Below are positions 20,646 to 27,400 of a stretch of DNA of 64,000 bases, in pieces (positions within the stretch are counted from its first letter, which is position 1; each line of letters begins with the position of its first letter). Position numbers and translations under genes: made by a program. Source of the DNA: Rarobacter faecitabidus (GTDB taxonomy: Bacteria > Actinomycetota > Actinomycetes > Actinomycetales > Cellulomonadaceae); contig NZ_VFOS01000003.1 in assembly GCF_006716265.1 (NCBI RefSeq), forward strand, positions 1-64,000. Reading direction: 5' to 3'. Under the pieces are notes generated by a model. The model saw only the letters and a list, made by a program, of their open reading frames with translations. It made no database searches and had not been told where the DNA came from.

Positions 20646-23555
20646 ATGATCCCCATCCAGGCCACCACGAAGCCGCGCCGCATGAGCCGCACGGATCGCA
20701 TCACCACAGTGTGGATGATTGTGGCGGTCGTGACGATGGGAGTCGGGATCGCCACGCGCGGGTCCATGGCGCAGCAGTACTGGACGATGATCCACGTCGT
20801 CACCCTCGGCGTCCTGACGAACGCGATTTTGCAATGGTCATGGTTCTTCACCCGCGCACTGCTGCATCTGCGACGCGACGATCGCCACTCGGGACGCGAC
20901 AACGCCATCCGCGTGGTGGCCTTCAACGTAGTATTCATCGGTCTCATCGCCGGCATGTGGTCCGCGCACGCCTGGCTCACGGTAGTCTGCGCGGGACTGA
21001 TCGGAGCGGTCATCGCGTGGCACGGCATTGCCCTGCTCATTGCCGCACGCACTCCCCTCGCCTCCCACTACCGCACCTTGACCTGGTATTACGCGACAGC
21101 CGCCGCGTTCTTGGTGCTGGGATGCGTGGTTGCGGGTTTCATCACGGTCGCAATGTTCGAGGCAGGTGCGCCCGCCTGGATCGTCGATGCGCGCGATGAG
21201 TTGACGCTGGTTCATGCCATCGTCAATCTGGGTGGCTGGATCGGGCTGACGATGGCGGGCACGCTCGTGACCCTCGGACCGACGATGCTGCGCACCAGGA
21301 TGGACGAATCCGCCGTCCCGCGTGCCCGGCGGGCGCTGACGTGGCTGGCACTCAGCCTCCTGGCCGCTGCCACCAGCGCAATCACGGGCCCGCTGTGGCT
21401 GGTTGGCGCCAGCTTGGCCGGTTTCACCCTCGCGTTGCTCCTGGGCATCGGCGTGCCGCTCGGACGAGCTGCACTCGCCAAGCGTCCCGGATCGTATGCC
21501 ACGTGGACCACGATGGCAGGAATCACCTTCATCGTTGTCGCCCTCGGCGCCGTAGCCGTCAACGCGCTGCGGGCAAGTGACGTCTCGGAACTGCGCGCCC
21601 TCAATGTTCCCTGGCTGATCGTGCTCGGGGTAGGCGGAATGTGCCAGATTTTCGTCGCCGCACTGACTCACCTCATGCCCATCGTGGTCGGTGGCGGTCC
21701 GGCACATGTCCGCCTGGGCATGACCACGTTGGAAACGGCTTGGCCGGCGCGCCTGGCCGCACGCTGCGCAGCACTGATCCTGCTCATGGGGCCATTCGGG
21801 GATGACCTCCAGCTCACCTGGTGGGGAATCGTGTTGGCAACGTTCATAGTCGACATTGCCCTGTTCGCACTCAGCGGCGTACGCCAAGGGCGGGCGAAGC
21901 GCTCGTCCACACCCACCACACCCGACACAACACCGGGGCGCGGAGACGCACCCACGCCCGCCACGAGTCCCCTTCGCGTCGCCGCGCCACCGCTGAACGC
22001 CACGCCCGCGAGCCCGGTCCCGGAACGCGCCCCCGCGCCGGGCCCACGCCCGCATCCCGGAGTGCTGGGTGGCCCCCTCGCACGCGCGGTGTGGGCACTC
22101 GGCGGCATCACCGCGGTCCTCGCAATCACGCTCATCGCTACGCTCCCCCACGATTCCGCCGCACCGAGCGGCTCGACAACGGCGTCAGTCACACCGACCG
22201 GCGAGTCCACGCAGGTCACCCTCACCGTCGAGAACATGTCGTACTCCCCCGCGCGCATCGAGGTGCCCGTCGGAAACGCACTGGTCGTCACCCTGCACAA
22301 CACCGGTGATCAGCGACACGACCTCGTCTTCGCGAACGGCGCTCGCATCGAGGGCGTCGCCCCCGGAGCGAGTGCCACAGTCACGGTCGGCGTCATCGCG
22401 GGCGACGTCGAAGGTTGGTGCTCCATCGCCGGGCATCGGCAGATGGGTATGACGGTGCAGGTCGTGGCAACGGGCATTTCGGACGAGTCCTCCGCCTCTC
22501 CCGCGAACGGTGCTGAGCCGGGTGACGCGGGAGACGCAGACGATGGGAACGGAGGCGGCGGCGCGGACGACGAAGGAACGGCACACGGCGGCGCCCACGC
22601 TGGACACGGCGGGACGGCCACCGATGCGGGGCAGGGCGGCGGTGCGACGGAGAACTCGTCCTCGGCGACCATGGCGGAACTGTCCAGGCAGGCCGAGCTG
22701 TCCGACGCGGCGCTGGCGGAGCTGCCGCCACTTGGAAGCGAGACGTACCATCGCGCCACTTTCCGCGTCACGGAAAGCACCCAGCAGGTCACGGCCGGTC
22801 TCACGCGGCAGATCTGGACGTACAACGGCCAGACGCCCGGACCGGTGTTGCACGGCCGGGTCGGGGACACGTTCACCATCACGCTAATCAACGACGGCAC
22901 CATGGGGCATTCGATCGACTTCCACGCCGGTGAGGTGGCCCCGAACGCCCCGATGGCGACCATCGAACCTGGGGAGTCCCTCGAGTACACGTTCACGGCG
23001 GGGCGCTCCGGCATCTGGATGTACCACTGCTCCACCATGCCGATGTCGAACCACATCGCGAACGGCATGTTCGGCGCGGTTGTGATCGAGCCCGATGACC
23101 TGCCCGCGGCCGATCGCACCTACGTACTGGTGCACGGCGAACAGTACCTGGGCGGGAACGGCGAACCGGCGGACGCTAGCAAGGTCGCTGCCGGAATAGC
23201 CGACGTCGCCGCGTTCAACGGGAGGGCGTTCCAGTACGATGCGCATCCGCTCGCCGCGCGGGTGGGCGAGCGCGTGCGCGTGTGGGTGCTGAATGCCGGG
23301 CCCAACTCGTCGCTGACGTTCCACGTGGTGGGCGCGCAGTTCGACACGGTGTGGCGCGAGGGGGTCTATTCGGTGCGTCAAGGCGAAGCGGCCGGGGTCG
23401 AGGGGACAACGGGGGCGCAGGCGCTTCCCCTGCTCGCGGCGGAGGGCGGATTCGTCGAGTTCGTCCCCAAGGAGGCCGGGGACTACCCGTTCGTGAATCA
23501 CCAGATGTCGCTCGCCGAGAAGGGGGCGCACGGCATCTTCGCCGTGACGCGCTAG
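20646..23555 (+). CDS. nirK: Membrane-fused copper nitrite reductase (TM domain + cupredoxin + NirK)
   Basis: A 969-aa fusion protein. Residues about 20-400 form a polytopic membrane domain with several histidines inside spans. A Pro-rich linker and a further span (about 470-492) follow. Next is a cupredoxin domain (about 510-605) with a full type 1 copper set: His558, Cys592, His597 and a Met at 600 or 602. A Gly/Asp/His-rich linker leads to a two-domain copper nitrite reductase (about 680-969). There the type 1 ligands are His755, Cys795, His803 and Met808, the type 2 ligands His760, His794 and His952, and the catalytic pair Asp758 and His893. It should reduce nitrite to NO outside the membrane. 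ATG at 20646 is the first start; GGAG lies rather far upstream, and Met at 20682 is an alternative. Confidence 0.88.
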   Translation: MIPIQATTKPRRMSRTDRITTVWMIVAVVTMGVGIATRGSMAQQYWTMIHVVTLGVLTNAILQWSWFFTRALLHLRRDDRHSGRDNAIRVVAFNVVFIGLIAGMWSAHAWLTVVCAGLIGAVIAWHGIALLIAARTPLASHYRTLTWYYATAAAFLVLGCVVAGFITVAMFEAGAPAWIVDARDELTLVHAIVNLGGWIGLTMAGTLVTLGPTMLRTRMDESAVPRARRALTWLALSLLAAATSAITGPLWLVGASLAGFTLALLLGIGVPLGRAALAKRPGSYATWTTMAGITFIVVALGAVAVNALRASDVSELRALNVPWLIVLGVGGMCQIFVAALTHLMPIVVGGGPAHVRLGMTTLETAWPARLAARCAALILLMGPFGDDLQLTWWGIVLATFIVDIALFALSGVRQGRAKRSSTPTTPDTTPGRGDAPTPATSPLRVAAPPLNATPASPVPERAPAPGPRPHPGVLGGPLARAVWALGGITAVLAITLIATLPHDSAAPSGSTTASVTPTGESTQVTLTVENMSYSPARIEVPVGNALVVTLHNTGDQRHDLVFANGARIEGVAPGASATVTVGVIAGDVEGWCSIAGHRQMGMTVQVVATGISDESSASPANGAEPGDAGDADDGNGGGGADDEGTAHGGAHAGHGGTATDAGQGGGATENSSSATMAELSRQAELSDAALAELPPLGSETYHRATFRVTESTQQVTAGLTRQIWTYNGQTPGPVLHGRVGDTFTITLINDGTMGHSIDFHAGEVAPNAPMATIEPGESLEYTFTAGRSGIWMYHCSTMPMSNHIANGMFGAVVIEPDDLPAADRTYVLVHGEQYLGGNGEPADASKVAAGIADVAAFNGRAFQYDAHPLAARVGERVRVWVLNAGPNSSLTFHVVGAQFDTVWREGVYSVRQGEAAGVEGTTGAQALPLLAAEGGFVEFVPKEAGDYPFVNHQMSLAEKGAHGIFAVTR

Positions 23556-23580
23556 CGGCACGGCCCGTCGGCGCGGCGGC

Positions 23581-23730
23581 GACGCTGCGTGTCGGCGCTG
23601 CCAGCCGGCGCGGCCTGTCGGTGCGGCCTGTCGGTGCGGCGTCGACGCTGCGTGTCGGCGCTGCCAGCCGGCGCGGCCTGTCGGTGCGGCCTGTCGGTGC
23701 GGCCTGTCGGTGCGGCCTTTTTCCTTTTTT
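23581..23730 (+). repeat. 63-bp tandem duplication with nested 13-bp units, ending in a T-tract
   Basis: Two copies of a 63-bp unit start at 23581 and 23644. Each contains 13-bp subunits GCGGCCTGTCGGT, two in the first copy and three in the second. The array ends in GGCC and a broken T-tract (23718-23730, T5-CC-T6). The T-tract after GC-rich DNA suggests a terminator for the nitrite reductase gene. The 358-bp gap to the chitinase holds no gene; the rest of it presumably carries the chitinase promoter, which I could not place with confidence. Confidence 0.7.
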
Positions 23731-23913
23731 CGGCCCCCGCGCGTTGTTGCTGGTCACCGCCGCCCTGACGGGGTCATCGAACCGGTTTGGCAGTGCCACA
23801 TCGGGTCCATTTTGCCGGTTTTGCGGTGGCGGGCGGCCGTATTTCGTGCCAACCTGGTTTTGTCCATCCTCTAAACTAATTGCGGCGCAAGGGCGCGCCG
23901 CGGAAGGATCGAG

Positions 23914-25785
23914 ATGAAGATCAAGCAATCTCGCGGCGCCTGGCGCACCGCGATAGGAGCACTCGGGGCCGCGGCCGTCGGCCTCACGACCGTCCTACTC
24001 GCCACCGCAAGCCCCGCGGTTCCCGACGTGCCAGCCGGGGATTCAGCCATCAACGGGTACCGCAACGTCGGCTACTTTGCGCAGTGGGGCGTATACGGCC
24101 GCGACTTCCACGTGAAGAACCTGGACACCTCAGGCGCGGCATCGCAGCTGACGCACATCAACTATTCGTTCGCGAATATCGACCACAACACGAACAAGTG
24201 CTTCATCGCCAACAAGGCCGCGCAGGAGGGCTTCCCCGAGGGCTCGGGAGACGCCTACGCCGACTACGGCAAGACCTACACCGCCGCGAACTCCGTCTCC
24301 GGCGAGGCGGACAAATGGGATCAGCCGCTCGCAGGTAGCTTCAATCAGCTCAAGCAACTCAAGGCCAAGTACCCGCACATTAAGGTCATGATCTCGATCG
24401 GCGGTTGGACATACTCCAAGTACTTCTCGCAGGCAGCCAAGACCGATGCCTCGCGCAAGGCGCTGGTGTCGTCCTGCATCGATCTTTATCTCAAGGGCAA
24501 CGTACCGGTGATCGATGGATTCGGCGGGCCGGGCACGGCCGCGGGCATCTTCGACGGCATCGACATCGACTGGGAATGGCCCGGATCGCCAAACGGGCAG
24601 GCCAACAACCTGGTCGACCCGGTGAACGACAGAGGTAACTTCAAACTGCTCCTCAAGGAATTCCGGGCGCAGTTGAATGCACTGCAATCACAGACCGGAA
24701 AGCACTACCTCCTGTCCGGCTTCCTACCCGCCAACCAGGTCGACATCGATGCCGGTGGCTGGAACGACCCCGAACTGTTCAACTACTTCGATTTCGGCAA
24801 CATCCAGGGGTATGACCTGTGGGGCGCATGGGATCTGACCAAGACCGGGCACCAGGCCAACCTCTACGACGATCCGGCAGATACGCGCACCGCCGACAAG
24901 CGCTTCAGCGTTGACAAAGCCGTGAAGCTGTACACGTCGAAGGGGATCAACCCCGCAAAGCTGGGCATCGGGCTCGCAGCATATGGACGAGGCTGGACCA
25001 ACGTATCGACGAACACTCCGTGGGCATCGGGCAACCTGCGCGCAGCAACCGGCACGTACGAGGCCGGCAATGACGACTACTGGCGTATCAAGAACGTGGG
25101 GACCGGATACTACGACCCGGTGGCCGGTGCCGCATGGCGCTACGACGGCTCCACCTGGTGGTCCTACGACAACCCGCAGAGCATTCAGGCCAAGGCCGAT
25201 TACATCGTCGCGAAGGGACTGGGCGGTGGAATGTGGTGGGAACTCTCCGGTGACCGCAACAACGAGCTGATCTCGACGCTCAATGCCAAACTCGTAGCCG
25301 CGCCGCAGGGGCCGGTCGATGCGAACAACCCGACGGACCCCACGGACCCCACAGACCCGACGGACCCCACCGATCCCACAGACCCGACGGATCCCACTGA
25401 CCCCACAGACCCCACGGATCCGAACGACCCTGGCACCTACCCGGCATGGAACGCATCAACCGTCTACAACGGCGGTGACCGCGTGGTCCATAACGGCGTG
25501 GTCTACCAGGCGGGCTGGTGGACGCAGGGCGAGACGCCCGGCACCACCGGAGAATGGGGCGTCTGGCGCGTCGTGCCCGGCGGCGGCACCACGGATCCAG
25601 GCAACCCCGGCAACCCCGGGGGCCCGGGCGATCCCGGCACGACGTATCCGGCGTGGAGCAGTAGTGCGGTCTATGTCGGCGGCGACGTCGTGACGCACAA
25701 CGGCGTCAACTACCGCGCTGCCTGGTGGACGCAGGGCGAGACTCCCGGCACCACCGGAGAATGGGGCGTCTGGCGCGTCGTGTAA
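23914..25785 (+). CDS. Secreted GH18 chitinase with two C-terminal chitin-binding modules
   Basis: A 623-aa exported enzyme. A signal peptide covers about residues 1-35. The GH18 catalytic domain (about 48-455) has SIGGW and the active-site motif DGIDIDWE with catalytic Glu221, and ends with GGGMWWELSGD. A linker of PTD repeats (about 472-507) leads to two CBM5/12-type chitin-binding modules of about 45 aa, each with a WWTQGETPGTTGEWGVWR core. ATG at 23914 follows GGAAGGATCGAG. It would cleave chitin outside the cell. It converges with rplL, and it sits between nitrite reductase and the ribosomal protein operon, so it belongs to the accessory block that splits rplL from rpoB. Confidence 0.95.
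   Translation: MKIKQSRGAWRTAIGALGAAAVGLTTVLLATASPAVPDVPAGDSAINGYRNVGYFAQWGVYGRDFHVKNLDTSGAASQLTHINYSFANIDHNTNKCFIANKAAQEGFPEGSGDAYADYGKTYTAANSVSGEADKWDQPLAGSFNQLKQLKAKYPHIKVMISIGGWTYSKYFSQAAKTDASRKALVSSCIDLYLKGNVPVIDGFGGPGTAAGIFDGIDIDWEWPGSPNGQANNLVDPVNDRGNFKLLLKEFRAQLNALQSQTGKHYLLSGFLPANQVDIDAGGWNDPELFNYFDFGNIQGYDLWGAWDLTKTGHQANLYDDPADTRTADKRFSVDKAVKLYTSKGINPAKLGIGLAAYGRGWTNVSTNTPWASGNLRAATGTYEAGNDDYWRIKNVGTGYYDPVAGAAWRYDGSTWWSYDNPQSIQAKADYIVAKGLGGGMWWELSGDRNNELISTLNAKLVAAPQGPVDANNPTDPTDPTDPTDPTDPTDPTDPTDPTDPTDPNDPGTYPAWNASTVYNGGDRVVHNGVVYQAGWWTQGETPGTTGEWGVWRVVPGGGTTDPGNPGNPGGPGDPGTTYPAWSSSAVYVGGDVVTHNGVNYRAAWWTQGETPGTTGEWGVWRVV
25327..25433 (+). repeat. Coding 9-bp repeat (PTD linker)
   Basis: About a dozen imperfect 9-bp units encode Pro-Thr-Asp repeats joining the GH18 domain to the chitin-binding modules. 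Synonymous variation between units shows the peptide, not the DNA, is what is conserved. Confidence 0.85.
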
Positions 25786-26015
25786 CACGTCTCTATCCCA
25801 GGTCGCCGGATGCCGATGACCGACATAGAGCAGTGGTGGCCCGAACGTCGGTGCGAGCACACGTCAGGGTTACCGAGTACCGGATATACATGGTGTCACA
25901 CAGCCCTATCCGGTGTCGGCGCGCAGGTCCCGAATGGCCCGGTCAGCACCGGCTAGACCACGGATTCGGGATGCAACGGCGAAGATACGCACCCCGAACA
26001 ATGCGGACAGAAAAG

Positions 26016-26054
26016 CGAAGGCCCGCCACCCCAGACAGGGGCGGCGGGCCTTCG
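26016..26054 (-). terminator. Intrinsic terminator of rplJ-rplL
   Basis: A long perfect stem (CGAAGGCCCGCC at 26016-26027 with 26043-26054, extended inward by further pairs) is followed on the minus strand by CTTTTCTG. It lies 38 bp past the rplL stop. The 230 bp between it and the chitinase stop contains no gene that I recognise. Confidence 0.85.
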
Positions 26055-26092
26055 TTCGAGGTATTGCTACCTGATGCCCTTGCGGGCGGGAA

Positions 26093-26485
26093 TCACTTGA
26101 CCGTGACCGTGGCGCCAGCGGCCTCGAGGGCCTCCTTGGCCTTGGTCGCAGCTTCCTTGTTGACGCCCTCGAGCAGCGGCTTGGGGGCACCGTCAACGAG
26201 CTCCTTGGCCTCCTTGAGACCGAGGGACGTGAGCGCGCGCACCTCCTTGATGACGCCGATCTTCTTGTCGCCAGCGGCCTCGAGAATGACGTCGAACTCG
26301 TCCTTCTCTTCCTCGGCGGCGGCGTCGCCACCGGCAGCGCCGGGGGCAGCAGCAACGGCAACGGCGGCCGGAGCGGCAGCGGTGACGTCGAACTCGTCTT
26401 CGAAGGCCTTCACGAAGTCAGAAAGCTCGATGAGGGTCAGTTCCTTGAAAGCCGCAATGAGCTCTTCAGTGCTCAGCTTCGCCAT
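26093..26485 (-). CDS. rplL: 50S ribosomal protein L7/L12
   Basis: A 130-aa stalk protein that recruits translation factors to the ribosome. The N-terminal dimerisation domain ([20 protein letters not shown]) is followed by an Ala-rich hinge and the C-terminal factor-binding domain ([20 protein letters not shown]). ATG at 26485 has GGAAGGAACGCC upstream. It follows rplJ after 69 bp and ends at a strong terminator. In most bacteria rpoB follows directly; here rpoB is 22 kb away, so stalk proteins and polymerase are not one transcript. Confidence 0.98.
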   Translation of the reverse strand: MAKLSTEELIAAFKELTLIELSDFVKAFEDEFDVTAAAPAAVAVAAAPGAAGGDAAAEEEKDEFDVILEAAGDKKIGVIKEVRALTSLGLKEAKELVDGAPKPLLEGVNKEAATKAKEALEAAGATVTVK

Positions 26486-26554
26486 TTTTGGCGTTCCTTC
26501 CTAATAGGTCTGCGTGAAGCAGGGTTGGGGTGATGCTGCAATCCAGAAAGCGGA

Positions 26555-27082
26555 TCAGGCAGCTTCGGTCGACGCCTGCTTCTCGCGCAGCGCCTCGATG
26601 GTACGAACAGCCTTGGACGCCGGTGCGGTGAACAGGTAGGCAGCCTGGAACAGCTTGCCCTTCATCGCGCCTGCGGCCTTGGCCAGCAGAACCTCGCGGG
26701 ACTCGAGGTCCGCGAGCTTTTCGATCTCAGCGGCGGAAACCGGACGTCCGTCGAGGACACCCGCCTTCACAACGAGCTGAGGGTTCGCCTTGGCGAAGTC
26801 ACGCAGGCCCTTGGCCGCCTCGACCGGGTCACCGGTCACGAAGGCGATTGCGGACGGCCCGTTCAGTTCGGCGTCGAATCCTTCGATGCCGACTTCCTTG
26901 GCCGCAATAGTTGCGAGCGTGTTCTTCACCACGGCGTAGGATGCGTTACCGCGAAGCGACCGGCGCAGCTCCTGGAGCTGGGACACGGTCAGGCCGCGGT
27001 ACTCGGTCAGCACGGCGGCCGAGGACTGCTGGAAGCTTTCCACCAGTTCGGCTACAGCGGCTGCCTTGTCTGGCCTCGCCAT
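26555..27082 (-). CDS. rplJ: 50S ribosomal protein L10
   Basis: A 175-aa protein that anchors L7/L12 dimers to the ribosome. The N-terminus [20 protein letters not shown] and the conserved [15 protein letters not shown] region are typical. ATG at 27082 has GGAAGGAATGCC upstream. The gene has a promoter candidate and an L10-leader-like region of its own, because it is separated from rplA by a chitinase gene on the same strand. L10 normally binds its own leader to control L10-L7/L12 synthesis. Confidence 0.98.
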   Translation of the reverse strand: MARPDKAAAVAELVESFQQSSAAVLTEYRGLTVSQLQELRRSLRGNASYAVVKNTLATIAAKEVGIEGFDAELNGPSAIAFVTGDPVEAAKGLRDFAKANPQLVVKAGVLDGRPVSAAEIEKLADLESREVLLAKAAGAMKGKLFQAAYLFTAPASKAVRTIEALREKQASTEAA

Positions 27083-27124
27083 GGCATTCCTTCCGATGAT
27101 GCAAGTCGCCGTTGCCTCACATGC

Positions 27125-27149
27125 AAAAAGCCCCGCGCAGGGCGGGGCT
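27125..27149 (-). terminator. Terminator/attenuator in the rplJ leader
   Basis: An 8-bp GC stem (27129-27136 with 27142-27149, 5-nt loop) is followed on the minus strand by five T. It lies 42 nt upstream of the rplJ start and downstream of the promoter candidate at 27282-27311. It therefore cannot serve the preceding gene alone and fits an attenuator acting on rplJ-rplL. Confidence 0.75.
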
Positions 27150-27275
27150 CACACGAGCGGAAGGCTCGCACAAATCTCGTCACCTGCGCTGGCCTCCGCT
27201 GTGCGGGACTTCGGTAGTTCGCGTCCGTCTTCGGCAGAATCCGGGCACGACCAACGACCTGCGGTCTTGGGTTAC
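27150..27275 (-). ncRNA. Ribosomal protein L10 leader-like RNA
   Basis: On the minus strand this region contains CAAGACCGCAGGTCG and, further down, CAGCGCAGGTGACGAG, paired blocks that resemble the L10-binding leader found upstream of rplJ in many bacteria. It is followed directly by a terminator-like hairpin. I judged it by short sequence blocks and position; a covariance-model search (Rfam L10_leader) would settle it. Confidence 0.6.
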
Positions 27276-27281
27276 CAGGTA

Positions 27282-27311
27282 AATGTACGCCAGCCCGCGC
27301 CCGTCGCGCAA
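27282..27311 (-). promoter_or_regulatory. Candidate rplJ-rplL promoter
   Basis: On the minus strand a -35 box TTGCGC (27306-27311) and a -10 box TACATT (27282-27287) are 18 nt apart, placing the transcript start near 27275, just upstream of the L10 leader blocks. Confidence 0.55.
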
Positions 27312-27360
27312 GTCCGCATCCAGGCGGCGGGGAACTCGTCCGCAAACCACGGCGGAAGGC

Positions 27361-27396
27361 GGGGAGGGCCGCGCCGCGCATGCGTCTGCCCTCCCC
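27361..27396 (-). terminator. Stem-loop after the second chitinase gene
   Basis: A 9-bp GC-rich stem (27361-27369 with 27388-27396) with an 18-nt loop lies 5 bp past the stop codon of the chitinase at 27401. There is no U-tract on the minus strand, so it may be a weak terminator. It would insulate the chitinase from rplJ. Confidence 0.5.
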
Positions 27397-27400
27397 TTTG

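Noticed and set aside
20838-22151. Minus-strand open frame of 437 codons opposite the nirK membrane domain
   Set aside because: No hydrophobic or domain structure and no start signal; the plus frame has copper ligands and spans.
25327-25433. CRISPR-like array in the chitinase
   Set aside because: The units are 9-bp coding repeats in frame without spacers; they encode a PTD linker.
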